Assembly: GCA_000697055.1 (NCBI GenBank)
Contig: JNDT01001564.1
Location: forward strand, 1-64,000
Reading direction: 5' to 3'
Source of the DNA: Saksenaea vasiformis B4078
Taxonomy: Eukaryota > Mucoromycota > Mucoromycetes > Mucorales > Saksenaeaceae
Length of the DNA stretch: 64,000 nt
Shown: one piece after another, positions 24,401-35,887 of the stretch
How positions within the stretch are numbered: the first letter of the stretch is position 1
Layout of the letters: each line of letters begins with the position of its first letter
Notes under the pieces: generated by a model
The model's input: only the letters and a program-made list of their open reading frames with translations
Databases searched by the model: none
Told to the model about the DNA's origin: nothing
Translations under genes and position numbers: made by a program

Positions 24401-26297
24401 TGATTATTTCCGTTGGGGCTCATGCGATCTCACAAATACATTTTACAGGCTCAGCATGGCCTTACCTTATCTTTGCAGCCCATAAATTTAGGCGACTACA
24501 ATTTTAGAGTTTGGGGAAGGGCTTTACAGGTTCGGGTCACATTTGACCTAGAAATTCCCACTCCGACAGCCAAAACAGCGTCGCTTCCCTAGAAGTAATG
24601 GTCACACAGATTGCTATTACTAAGGAGTGCACATTCATATTGCTTTGTCCTTTATTGGCTTTTATAGTCGTCCAATATTTTAAGTAATGAAGGATGAATT
24701 CCATCCTAGGATTTTTGGACGGACCTGCATGCTGTGAGGTAGTAGACCCTTTTGAGCTCCAAGCCAAGCACGTCCTCGTTGAAAGTATCTGCATTCATTG
24801 CAGTAAAAATTCATAACTAATACTCAAGAACCTGATGTCGTATTAACTGATCAGCACGGTTTTTTACAGCAGGAGTCAACGTACCATTACTTTATTTTTT
24901 AACTTACGCAACACTACTAAACTTTGCTAGTTTCGTGGCCTGACACACAGTAACCTCTCTATTGCTCCCTCAAAGATCGCTTTCTTGCCATCTTTACCTT
25001 TAGGGAGGCATATGGCATATTACGCTCAAATTTCCTGACGTTCTGGGAAAGCATACTTATCACCGTAGCGGTAGATGTTGATAAATCATCAGATAGCCTA
25101 TGACCTAGTAAGCTTAAGCGTATTTGCACCTGTCCTGCATAAAGGTTATTATATTTGGAAGTTTCGTAAACGTTTAACCGCTCTTCAGTCGCGATTGCGT
25201 TTGGTCTGTATGATAAGCAGGCGGACGCCTAAAACAGTTATACTACCTTTTTGAGTTTACTTCACAGCTAACATAAAAGAAAAGGTGAAGACGGAAAAAA
25301 CTTATCACGGCGAAGTACAGCAGCTTGAATGTTTGATCACATATACGTCATGCCACATTGCACAAGAAAAAGGATCATCATCTCAAAAAGTATACAAATC
25401 ATTCATGCATCGGAAGATACCATAAAGGACCTTTGACACGGATTGGTTGGTGACCACAAGAGCGTCGCTAACGAAACAAGTTCGTCCTAGCCCAGTCAGA
25501 AAAGAATCTCTTACGTAGACTAGGTTCAATGACATACCATTTTCAGCCATGCTCTTCGTTAGATTAATCATATATTTAGGAAAGAGAAAGAAGATGGAAC
25601 GATCTATGGATTAATCGCGCAACTTCCTGGAAAGCACGAATCTGTTCAGATGTTTTCGACATTTCGTTCTATCTTTGCTGGAATACTATAATTTTGTAGC
25701 ATTATGTTCTGCAATGAAATGGCCTCTCAGTATATTTGGACAAAAAAGCAGATTGTGCTAATAAGATAAATACGACAGGATAAGGTGATATCCACGTATT
25801 CTTCTATTATCGATTTTACACTCATTGAAGAGACCAATTTCCTGCAAGCTCCACGTCCTATTAAGCTGCAGATATGTCTTTCTCCTCAGCAAAAACTTGG
25901 CTCCTCATGGACACGAGATCAGAGGATTCCAGAGGATCCAGCTTCATCCTGTAAACTGTCTTGATACTAGTTCCTCTTTAACGTACAAGCCTCCAGACGT
26001 GCGTCATGGCTTGGAGAAGGCTCAGTAATAGATTGCCTTATCAAGGATACTAGGGTGCGACTCTTACCGATTTCCTTTCACCGCTCAGATTGTTGGTAGA
26101 TAAAGGTTACTAAGATTTCTGGCACCCAGACGACTGTAGCCGTGTGGCTTGCTCACTCGCAACGAACCGTTTCGCTCCTTCTCACTTCCCTTTTGGGAAT
26201 TTGTGCGGACATGGATTGCAATTCACCGTCACAAGTGCGGGGAATCCAAGGAAAAAAAAGTTCACTTACTCCCAGGTTTGCTGCTTTGTTGTACCTC
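24401..26297. other. Intergenic, no gene seen
   Basis: About 1.9 kb. The longest frames (minus 24537-24794, plus 25825-26028) show no family features. The final 150 bases lead into TYW1 and include an in-frame upstream ATG at 26211. Confidence 0.35.
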
Positions 26298-28655
26298 ATG
26301 AGTGGCATTGTCAACAGTCTTCTTTACGGATTCTCGAGTATCTTATCTATTGGTCCCGAGGTACCAAGAGAAGGTGCTCAGAATGGATGTGCTTGCTCGG
26401 GATCCGATTCGCCAGCTTCAGGAGGCTGTTGTAAAACCCAGCCAGAAGAACCCAAGGCCAACGGCTGTTGCAAAACACAAGTAGAAGAACCTAAGCAAAG
26501 TGGTTGCTGCAAGAGCCAATCGTCAGAAGCTTCTAAAGAGAACCATTCCGGATGTTGCGGAGGCAGTAATCAAACTGGACCAACAGAGATCGCGAATCTC
26601 AAGATCTTGTATTCAAGCTTGACGGGAACAGCAAAAACGTTGGCCTCTGAAATGGAGGAGAGATTACGATCTGCTAAACATATATCCATTGAAAACATTA
26701 AGTTGATGGATATTACAGAATACGACAATGATGATTTGCTGACAGAGACAGCTGTATGCGTGTTTGTCTTGTCGTCCTACAATATCGAAGGCCCCCTTGA
26801 TTGGTACGTATTCCGAATGGCATTTATGAAGCTAATAAAATGCTTGTCATTAGGTTTAGCAAATGGTTGCAGGACCTCCGCTATGATTTCCGAGTGGATC
26901 GAGATGCATTGAAGAAGTTACGGTATGCCGTTTGCGGTCTGGGTGACTCAGCCTACGGCGATGAGTTCAATGTAGCCTCACAGAACATCGACAAATGGCT
27001 GGGACAACTTGGCGCCACGCGTATTTATCCTTTGGGAGCATGCGACAAGAATGCAGATCAAAAAGCGCAATTTGACGAGTGGGCTGGCCAATTTATTGCT
27101 GAGTTGGAAGACCAGCGTTCGCTTGAATTTGCCCCTGCTAATATTGAGTATGATTCGGAGGGAGAGGACTCGGAAGAGTCTACGGAGGAAGTCGCAACGG
27201 GTTCCGGTGACGAGATGGTGGATCTGGAGGACATGGGTCGCATGGTAACGAAAATGAAAGCCGCAAAAGTAAACCGAGCCGAAGAAGAAGAAGCCATGGT
27301 CAGCATCAAAGCTAGACCCAAGCGTGCGATCGGCGAACAACCGAAACCAGTGGAAGCCCGAGACATGGTGTCGCCTATGTTACACAAGAATCTCACAAAA
27401 CAAGGATACAAGATCGTTGGTACTCATTCTGGCGTGAAAATCTGTCGATGGACTAAATCAGCGTTGCGCGGTCGCGGCTTCTGCTACAAACATGCGTTCT
27501 ATGGTATCCAGAGTCACTTGTGTATGGAAACCACACCCTCGCTTGCATGTGCCAACAAGTGCGTGTTCTGCTGGCGACATCACACCAATCCTGTCGGTAC
27601 TGTATGGCGATGGAAAGTTGATGATCCCAAGTTTATTCTGGATGGCGCCATGGAAAATCATTACAAAATGATCAAACAACTGAAAGGCGTCCCAGGGGTC
27701 AAGGCTGATCGATTCCAAGAAGCGTCGACCATCCGGCACTGTGCTCTATCGCTTGTAGGCGAACCCATCTTTGTAAGTGACGCTCCCGTATTGAAGGGTA
27801 CAGAAACTGATTATGATCTTTTTTTTTTTAAAAAAAAGTATCCTCACATTAACGAATTTGTTACATTGCTCCACGAAAGGAATATTTCTTCATTCCTGGT
27901 GACAAATGCACAGTTTCCTGACAAGATTGCGGACATGGTTCCTGTCACACAGCTATATGTTAGCGTGGACGCTGGTACCAAAGAAGGACTGAAAAAGATT
28001 GATCGACCTCTATTCAGAGACTACTGGGAGCGTTTCCTTGGCAGTTTGGAATCCCTGTCTCAAAAGGTATGTTTTCTTTGGCGGTCATCAATGTGGATTA
28101 ACAGGAGAATAGGGTCAGCGCACTGTATACCGTCTGACGTTGGTAAAAGATCACAACACAGAAGAAATCGATAACTATGTGACCTTGATCCGACGAGGCA
28201 AGCCGTCTTTCATCGAAGTCAAGGGCGTGACCTACTGTGGATACAGTGGTGCAAGTAACTTGACTATGGCTAATGTAAGTGTGCATAAAAGGCAGCATCA
28301 CACATAAAGCGTGAAATAGGTTCCATATCATGTTGAAGTGGTGGAGTTCTGCAAGAAAGTTATTGAAAAGCTCGGTTCTGGTTACGAAATTGCGTGTGAA
28401 CACGCCCATTCTTGTTCTATCCTCATTGCTTCTACGGATTTCAAAGTGGATGGCGAATGGTACACGCACATTGACTATCCCAAGTTCTTTGAGTTGGTGA
28501 AGAGCGGTAAACATTTCACAAGTTTAGATTACATGGCCAAGACCCCCGTGTGGGCAATCTTTGGTACAACGGAGGCAGGATTTGATCCTGAAGAGACGCG
28601 ATTTTACAGAAAGAACCGGAAAAATGTTCAACCCCCAGTTATGGCAGCTTCTTAA
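26298..28655 (+). CDS. TYW1: tRNA wybutosine-synthesising protein 1 (radical SAM)
   Basis: Proposed join(26298..26803,26854..27772,27839..28066,28113..28274,28320..28655), 716 residues (human 732). TYW1 condenses N1-methylguanosine-37 of tRNA-Phe with pyruvate to give the tricyclic 4-demethylwyosine. After a short hydrophobic N-terminus comes a linker with four Cys-Cys pairs (about 44-45, 57-58, 70-71, 86-87). A flavodoxin domain follows (SLTGTAKT near 107-114, LGDSAYGDEFN), then an acidic linker. The radical SAM core has CANKCVFC at 401-408 for the [4Fe-4S] cluster, plus VPGVKADRFQEA and HCALSLVGEPI. VKGVTYCG and the C-terminal YMAKTPVWAIFG are typical. An in-frame ATG at 26211 would add 29 residues. 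Intron 2 lacks a stop and is a multiple of three. Confidence 0.95.
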
Positions 28656-28703
28656 TCTTTGTCAGAGAACATAATACAATATCATTCTTTTTCTTGTGTA
28701 AAC

Positions 28704-29075
28704 CATGTATAAGTTCTTGTTGTGAATCACTGTAAAAGAAGCACTGCAGTTTTTCTGGTTTTCGGGAGTTACCTAGGCATCTACAATGGGAAACAAAGCT
28801 TTTGAACCTGTTGCATCTGACTTTGCGCTTAACAAAAGACCAAAACTGCTCGATGAGATTGAGCTCAGGCAAATGCGACAAAAGCATGACGCACATCGAT
28901 ATCCTCGAGTCTCAATATAGTTAGAGAAACCCACCGGTCTGGTAAAAAGGATCATTATCTATGATCAGATGATAACATCTCATCTGCTTATATCCATCCA
29001 TCTCATGCGTTGTATCCTTAAGGAAGCTAATCTAATAGCCAGTTACACATTGTTTACTCATAGCTTCAAAATGCT
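28704..29075 (-). pseudogene. IS630-like transposase relic (outward-facing left copy)
   Basis: Read on the minus strand it encodes broken pieces of a DDE_3 transposase. One is a QMRCYHLIIDNDP-type second-Asp block, and another is LPELNLIEQFWSFVKRKV, which contains the third acidic residue. It continues into FVSHCRCLGNSRKPEKLQ, corresponding to the C-terminus of the element at 0.1-1.4 kb. Stops and frame changes interrupt it. It aligns closely at DNA level with 33509-33864 on the opposite strand. Confidence 0.7.
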
Positions 29076-29163
29076 CCGCTCGCTTCTTTTCTTGGTCGGT
29101 GCCTGTGGAGATCTCAGGCTGCATTTAATCACACTGTTGATTTTGGTTCGTTTGGTTGTTACT

Positions 29164-30158
29164 TGACAGAAGGAAATCCTTTGAGATCCTTCTTTATTTG
29201 AGTGTACAGACAAGAGTTGATTACACATGTTTACGCGTCTGCCCTTATTATTGTTCTATCCATTGGGAAATTGCAACTTTGACCCCGGTCAGTAGAGTTG
29301 AGTTTCTGAGTTGGTCTTGACTTTCGTTCTTATGGCGATCTTTGGATACGGATATATGACCCCATATGTGATCTACAGGACATACCTGCTCCAAAGGATA
29401 TGGCTTCCCATTTGTTGTAAAGAGGTAGGCTATAGGACAGCCACGTCCGGTTTGAGGATGGCGTATAACGATGGTGTACATGACACCATTGGGAATAATC
29501 GTTACGTTATGCGTAGCATCCAAACAAACTGAGGTTGCTACAGTGAACAGGGGTCTCTGCCATGGAGAACTAAAGCCAGAAGTATATATGTATTGAAATC
29601 ATATCCAACGTGAACTGCAAATCCTTTCTGTCACAGTTCGTCCAACCAAAGAAGTACTGATTGTTTCCCATCAGGATGTCTCTTAAACCTGACCTCCTGA
29701 ACTTTGCGATACAAGTTATAGACGTCTTCCGCGTGTATAACTTGGTCGCGATGGTGAACTTAGCCATCCTCGGAATTCAAATGACTTTTGCAAGTCACCT
29801 CGGACCCCGCATCGTCCATATCCCGCGTTCGATCGCTGTAAAATGTCACTTTTCACCGCCTGCGAAAGAGGAAGATATTGCTGACAATCAAATGAGCCGT
29901 GCATCCAATTCGTTTGCTCTTCTTCTGAACAGATCTGACATTTCCTCTGCGTCCACCTCTCTGAACATGGTCCTCCTTTGATGCATGGCGGTGGTGGAAG
30001 AATACTGAACGCCAAAGGGCCTTGGCGGGCACACCACGCCTTCTGGGTAGGTTCACGTCCTGCTCAGGAACACGAATCTCGGTACGTTTGTGATGAATCC
30101 ATACTACTCCACGCCTTTCGGGATCTTCATCAACGGTACTCTTTACAGGAATAAGCAA
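29164..30158 (-). pseudogene. MULE-type transposase relic
   Basis: Assembling minus-strand pieces in order gives LNSEDG, a stretch like IHAEDVYNLYRKVQE, KQSVLLWLDEL, HGRDPCSL, then DATHNVTIIPNGVMYTIVIR and TGRGCPIAYLFTTN. The DATHN block followed by a TxVIRxxxTGxGxPxA pattern is characteristic of the MULE transposase domain. At least five in-frame stops and several frame changes lie between the pieces, so it is dead. It sits directly upstream, in opposite sense, of the gag-like ORF. Confidence 0.6.
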
Positions 30159-30254
30159 TAGTCACTTCAAAAAAGAGACGCGTCACAAACTTGTGCGAAT
30201 GTCGTCGTGCCTGTCCTGCCCCCCGTCTATTCGTTCATACTCTTAGTAATCAAC

Positions 30255-31342
30255 ATGTCTGACTACTACAAGACTATCTCCATCGGGGACGTCAACAACA
30301 ACAATAATAATGCCGTTGAACCAGCCATGAGAGAAATGAATGAAATACCCTCGCAATCGCGGGTGCAAATTGGCTTGGCCAATCAACTGATGGCCTCTTC
30401 CACCCCTCTTGCCTCTCCAGTAGGCCCAATTTATGCCTCCGTCCACGCTTCTCCCAAGGAGCAGGCTCTGGCTATTTATCGTCGCTATGCGACCCAATTG
30501 CAGTCACTTCATGAAGAATGGATGGCTGCCGAAATGAAACCCAACATGTCTTCCCAGGAGGTAGGCCAAATTTTGGCCAGGGTCCGTGAGGCCCAACAAC
30601 TGCTGGACAAGCGCTGTGAGCTCTGGAGACGACAATTTCCTGATGTTCCAGAGTTCGGCGGTGTTTCGACGCCCACTCCGAAATCGGAGCCCAAATCTTC
30701 CGCTTCTCAGGAACTGATTGTACCTAACGATTTGCCTTTGTTAGAACTGCCAGGCATTCATCATGGTAATCCCAAGGCTGAATTGTACGTGTCCACTAGA
30801 AATTGGGCACACAGTTTCCGAGCTTGCATTGAGGTGTATGGCGTCAGCGTCGAAGATAATTGGGGACGCCTAATCAGCAGAAGCCTTAGCAGAGGCCAGT
30901 ATCAAAGATTGTTCAGGGCGCTAAATGCTACACCTGGACCAAATACATGGGGAAAAGTGTGTAAGACCTTGGGGTACTTGTTCGACAAGCGTTACGACGT
31001 GCGTGCTCTATTCACCTGCAAACAGGATGAAGATGAACTGCTTGAACAGTTCATCCAAAGATTTCAGCAACACGTCTATGACGCCGAAGTGGATATGACT
31101 CGTGGTGCTCTTGTAGACCTCTTCCTGCTCAATATGACACCACGATCCCGAAAAAAATTGAAGCATGGCTCATGCAGCATTACAGGACTGGATGGCCAGA
31201 AGACATTCACGAGGTGTGCAAGAACTTATTGGCGGTATTGCCACCGACCGAACCCAAACCAAACAAACGAGTCCGCGAGAACGAGTACAACAACACCTCT
31301 GCTCGACGAGTAAAACACCGAAAAAGAGGCGGTGCTGCTTAA
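30255..31342 (+). CDS. Retrotransposon gag-like protein with -1 slippery site
   Basis: The zero frame runs from ATG 30255 to 31313 (352 residues). After a low-complexity N-terminus (GDVNNNNNN) come helical segments (YATQLQSLHEEWMAAEM, ARVREAQQLLDKRCELWRRQ). A capsid-like block follows: NPKAELYVSTRNWAHSFRA, YLFDKRYDVRALF and ELLEQFIQRFQQHVYDAE. At 31151-31157 the heptamer A-AAA-AAA lies in the exact X-XXY-YYZ phase. A -1 shift there continues as IEAWLMQHYRTGWPEDIHEV and ends in the basic stretch RRVKHRKRGGAA at 31342, giving about 362 residues. The -1 tail reads more naturally than the zero-frame tail. No protease or reverse transcriptase follows, so this may be a remnant or a domesticated gag. 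A one-base loss in the A-run is the alternative. Confidence 0.6.
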
Positions 31343-33020
31343 AAAAAGGAACAACGTGAAGGTGCTTTCCGGGCTCGATCATTAGTGTCTGTAAGCATTG
31401 TTTTATGGAATCAAATTTGAATAAAATGCTGACGACGACGAATACGTTGTTCTCTTGATATTAGGAAATGAATGACAGCTTTGCCCTTCTTGACCTCTGG
31501 AACGACGTTTGTCTCAAAATGGGCTGGAAAATAAACAAGGCAGCTGGTGTCATTCTAGTTAGCCGAGAAAAACTCCTTGCCAAACGGCTGGGAGGAAGCA
31601 ATGAATTAAATACGTTTTGCAATCATCGTGCAATTGAACGTCGTTTTGAAGTCATGACCATTGCCAGAGATTATGTTGTCAGCATTGACACGAACCGTTA
31701 CCGCAGGTTTGCATCAGGATTACATATTCGGTATCATCGTGGGAAGAAAGACGTTCAAGTGCTCCGGGATGTCCAAAGGTTGTGTAAATCTCACGTATGC
31801 GCATGTCACGCGTCATCTCTTTCGGAAGACATCTGCTGGATCAAACAGGCGTTCCTATTCTAGCGAGACGTGTATTGTCAGACAGCGATAATCATCTCAC
31901 TCGATTCTGTCTTTTCAGGACACCAAAAGACGATCAGATCTTACACGTTTATTCGCCAACTTTCGAATCGGGAGATGATCTTCTATCTGCAATACTTCTG
32001 GATATCCGTCTCGGCGGGGATCCTCCTTGGCATTTAGTCGCATGGAACATAAGCGGCGCCGCCTAGCTGCCTCACGGCGTAACTACCGATGCCGTTTCTA
32101 TTCTACTTGGCCATATGGCAGCCACCAACGATGCATTCGCTATGAACAGACCCAGCGCCGATACATCTGTTGGGCCCACTCACACCAAATCCAACTCATT
32201 TACTCAATTTCCTTGCCTACGGACGCGTCCACCTGCATTGGTCTGCAGGCACTTGTGCCACCTACTGCTCGGTCATCTCGAACTCTTATCGGTGACAACG
32301 CCACGTTCGCGAATATTTCGTTGCTCTCAATGAACATACGGTTTGCAGTTTTGACCGCCCGCAACTCGATCTCCCAACGATGATCTCACTTTTTCGCTGC
32401 TGGGGGAATAATGACAGCACGTCTTCATTAACCTCACTCGGAAACTCTGATTCCTGGTCGGCCATCACTGGTCTTATTCAGCCTCTAACCTCGTTCGTAT
32501 TGATTGCTTTGCTACTCAAGTGTTGGGTTCTACCCCAAAGAAAAGCATCGCAGCCTGTCAATCGAACGGATCACCATCGTCTTATATCATCGACTACGCT
32601 AACTTGATTAGATTGCTCGTTTCGGGGATAGTCCCCCAAAGAAGAGATTTCCGAGTTTTACTAGCTAATCCAGCATCGAGTGGTGCGCTCGAGACGTTTG
32701 TGGATGACTTGCATCCTGCCCTGTCCAAATATACACTTCCTACAAATCTCGCATCGCCTCTCTTCGCTGCTCTCGCCCATATACTCGGAAGTTCGGTCCT
32801 CGCACGCACATCTCACCGCTCCTTCGTTCCCTACGTGACCACTCTCTCCCCATCGGTGCATTATCAACCACCTCAAATTCCTTATCGATCTCCGGTACTG
32901 CTCGCACAAAAGGTTGCGCTGTTGGTTCCTACGCAACTGCCGAAGCTGGTGCCTCTATCAACGACATCCTCACTCACGGCTCCTGGTCTTCTTCTCCTTG
33001 ATGTCCGATAGTTTTTGCTG
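31343..33020 (+). pseudogene. Decayed coding repeat of unknown family
   Basis: A good intron (GTAAGC at 31391 to TTAG at 31465) is followed by a frame starting EMNDSFALLDLWNDVCLKMGW. Later blocks fall in different frames: GCVNLTYAHVTRHLFRK, then LHVYSPTFESGDDLLSAILL-DIRLG and WHLVAWNISGAA, a stop, and LPHGVTTDAVSILLGHMAA. A last frame, 32520-33011, reads LIRLLVSGIVPQRRDFRVLL. It was once coding and is now split by shifts and stops. The YSPTFESG block also occurs at the left window edge, so the element is repeated. No known domain is recognised. Confidence 0.45.
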
Positions 33021-33508
33021 GCTTTCTCATGCAATCTTTTGATCGCAGAATTTTTTTAAATGCTCTGGTGCAGTCATTATTTATTATTTACTGAATCTCC
33101 ATTTTATCTTATTCTAAATAAACTCTGCCTTCCACTATCGTTAAACACGTTAAAAAGATGAGAAAGTGCCGCTGTGACGGATCGTTCTTTATTTTCTTCC
33201 ACGAAGCATCGTCAAATGCTGCTCGCCCGATCAAAAGGAGACGCGGATGTCCTGTGCCGAAAGACTTCGTTAAGGTACAGAAGATCCCGCAGCAAATAAC
33301 TCAGTCTCCAAGTCAGCTAACCTTGCGGAGACAAACGTTGTTTGTAGTCGATGACTATGCCCGATGGTTATGGGGATTGCAAATGGGTTATTTCTGCATT
33401 CATGACTATAGATCTGTATTTATCGTCCAGAGACCATCTGTTTATCTTACTAAGGATACCACTCACTTTGTTCGTTCCCGGCCTACTGGTTTGCTTATAA
33501 GAACACTC

Positions 33509-33864
33509 CGAAATTGTAAGTAAACAAGCGGTTACTGGCCATAATTTAGCTTCTCTAAGGCTACAATGCATGAGATTGAAGGATATGACCAGATGAAAGG
33601 TTATTATCTGGTCATAGATAAAGTACCTATTCATAAGACCGATAGATCTCTCTAACTATATGTTGAGTCTCGAGGACATCGATGCGCCGTATTCATCTGA
33701 GCCTAATCCCATAAAGCAGTTTTTGACCATTTGTTAGGAACGAAGTCAAACGCAACAGGCCCGAAAGCTTTGTTCTCCGTTACAAACTTCTGGATAACTA
33801 CCTCAAAGCAGAGAAACAGTAGACCTTCTCTTTTTTCGATGATCCACAACAGGAACTTGCGCAT
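33509..33864 (+). pseudogene. IS630-like transposase relic (outward-facing right copy)
   Basis: On the plus strand it encodes YDQMKGYYLVIDKVPIHKTD, matching the second-Asp block of the DDE_3 element at the window start (YPQMKGHYLVMDNAPIHKS), then a stop and VESRGHRCAV. It ends in a tail, DDPQQELAH, that matches the relic at 28.7-29.1 kb. It is the inverted counterpart of that relic. Stops make it non-functional. Confidence 0.7.
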
Positions 33865-34566
33865 GTTTTTTACATAAAAGAAAAAGAAAAAAGGTGATAT
33901 CGTACTATGTTCTCCAAGCAGATCGTTGTCATTTTCCGCCGACAACTTTGGGGATTACTGTACTGGGGACACTCCATCACGCGAGGTTTTATGTAAAACC
34001 GCTCTATATCTCGTCATATCCCCGTCATTTAAAACAATCTGAAATCAGAGACTAACTATTACTTTTAATATATTTCACTATTGCTAAAGATATTCTATTT
34101 GGCATGGGCATCTGCTTTATGTGTCCTATCATCCCAGACACCTCGTCTTTTCGAAACGGTCTCACGTTTATGGCCTTCCAACTTATGGCATCCACCGTTC
34201 GCAGCGCTCCAGCAGTACGAAGAGCATTCTATTCCATCAATTCTCAGAAAGAAACGGGGCATTTATTTCGAGAAGCTTTTGATTTTGAGGAAGTTGAATT
34301 GCCTCGCTGGGCCGTCACTAGCAATTCCCTGTTTCATTTGCCTCACGTATTTGAAGACTGATGATTGTATATCAGTATACAGGGGAAAGATAGGATATAA
34401 AGATCTACAATATAGCATGATAAGATGAACGTGATACTGAGGAAAGTTTAGTTTTGTTCGTTGTAGCCTACAGTATACGCGAATCTTTCAAAAATTCCTG
34501 GATAAGTGTTCAATAAGACGGATGTTTCACGAAAGCTGCGAAGAACCTTTCAAAGTGAAATAAAAA
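33865..34566. other. Intergenic, no gene seen
   Basis: Overlapping plus-strand frames at 34081-34428 show no domain. An ELPRWAVTSNSLFHLPH stretch is protein-like but isolated. Confidence 0.3.
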
Positions 34567-35037
34567 TTAGCAATAAGTCATAGCCGTTTTTAATGAACCA
34601 CTTACGGATGGCCCGCGATGCGCATTGACGTTGCCGAAAAAAAGTACCAATAAAATTATCACCGTGAGCAATGATTTGTGCTTGGGCTTGTCTGAGTCGA
34701 TTGGTTGGAAATAAGTTTCATCAATTCGGTGCGGGTTTTTGACTGTAGCCAGAAAAAATGAGAGGTTAGAGTTACAATAACCCACGCCCATTATTAAAGC
34801 GGACGTAACACTCACCGTATAGAAGCTCCTCAAGGTGACCACATATCTTCTCAATTCTGGATCGCAGTTCCCAGCAAGCCCGTCCAAGTCGTCCGTATAC
34901 CATCGAATAATCTGTTTTAACCTGCCCAACCCACACGGTAGGTCGTCCAGGAACCGAGATACGTAGTTCTGGAATGCCCACTGGTAAATGGTTACGTTGT
35001 CAAAGAAAGATCCTCTTCCATTTCCTTTGAGTGACAC
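34567..35037 (-). CDS. Unrecognised ORF, probably part of a mobile element
   Basis: An open minus frame of 156 codons (FLDDLPCGLGRLKQIIRWYTDD, then ELRRYVVTLRSFYT, then NPHRIDETYFQPIDSDKPKH, and a hydrophobic LLTVIILLVLFFGNV). An intron with GTGAGT and CTACAG ends could be removed at 34815-34743, and a GTAAGT donor sits at 34605. It lies inside the region bounded by the repeat at 35145-35232, which has a partner at 21.1 kb. No family is recognised. Confidence 0.3.
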   Translation of the reverse strand: MSLKGNGRGSFFDNVTIYQWAFQNYVSRFLDDLPCGLGRLKQIIRWYTDDLDGLAGNCDPELRRYVVTLRSFYTVSVTSALIMGVGYCNSNLSFFLATVKNPHRIDETYFQPIDSDKPKHKSLLTVIILLVLFFGNVNAHRGPSVSGSLKTAMTYC

Positions 35038-35144
35038 CGATTGGTGCCTAATCGGGTTGGAGGCTTTGCAAGAAAGTAGTTGCCAGCAGAAGTTCGTGGC
35101 GTTTATGCATAAGGTCGGAATTTTTGCGGAGGGGCTCCTTAGAA

Positions 35145-35232
35145 CTTACAATTGTAAACTGCGGCAGCTGAAATACTCCTCTGGAGGCAATCAGCTATGT
35201 TGAGAGTGTACCTCTTGGTATTGAATACGCTT
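35145..35232 (-). repeat. Terminal-type repeat, partner of 21122-21210
   Basis: The reverse complement matches 21122-21210 over about 90 bases, including TTTCAGCTGCCGCAGTTTA and CACTCTCAACAT. On the minus strand it precedes the unrecognised ORF at 34567-35037 by about 110 bases, as an element end would. Confidence 0.5.
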
Positions 35233-35449
35233 GGTGCTTCAAAATAATACAAAACAAATAGACGAGTATAGAGTCATGGGCTTATATACGTTATGACAGT
35301 TATCTGATAGTGTGTGAACCACAATTGCAGAAACATGTATTTTTAATCACTGGAGTTGGTTGATAAGTCATCTAGAGAGTATACGATAACCGCTTTTGTT
35401 CTCATGCGAAAAGATTCCACGACTTGATCTGTGACACCAGAGTTTCAAA

Positions 35450-35887
35450 ATGGTTCCGCATATCTTATCTGTGTTTGAACGATGGATGTGCGGCTCTTCG
35501 GAAACAGGAAGCTTTTCCGTTTTTGCACCAAGTGCAACATCCAATGTTAGTATATTACTTTCACCAAAGATACGCGATCTAAAAGCATCAGGAAGCGCTT
35601 GTTGTAGAAATAGAGCCAGTCTTTTTTTTTTTACAGTTACGCAGAACAGGAAGAAAGAGGTATTAGACTCTAATCCATCGTTTGTTTCTCAGCAGTTTCA
35701 TCTTGATCTCGAGGACTGCTTTCTTGGTGTTCTTGTCCTACCACCATCCGGGTCCGTCAAATATACGGAATATCTTTTAACGTCACGTATTTTATCGGAT
35801 GAATTGGAAAAAAAAAAGAAAAAAGTGGATGATTATTATGTTGGATGCATTGTACAGATCTATATAAGAATTAAAAGTCTTTTGTGA
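35450..35887 (+). CDS. Hypothetical ORF, weak support
   Basis: An ATG-initiated plus frame of 145 codons, convergent with and overlapping the TMEM164-like gene by 17 bases. It contains a homopolymer-coded FFF run and a KKKKK run, which suggests partly non-coding DNA. The middle (SQQFHLDLEDCFLGVLVLPPSG) reads more like protein. No domain is recognised. It may be chance. Confidence 0.2.
   Translation: MVPHILSVFERWMCGSSETGSFSVFAPSATSNVSILLSPKIRDLKASGSACCRNRASLFFFTVTQNRKKEVLDSNPSFVSQQFHLDLEDCFLGVLVLPPSGSVKYTEYLLTSRILSDELEKKKKKVDDYYVGCIVQIYIRIKSLL

Noticed and set aside
26142..26297. TYW1 start at the first non-ATG codon of the frame
   Set aside because: The frame opens with GTG. ATG 26298 or 26211 is more plausible, and 26298 is kept because the flavodoxin spacing then matches the family.
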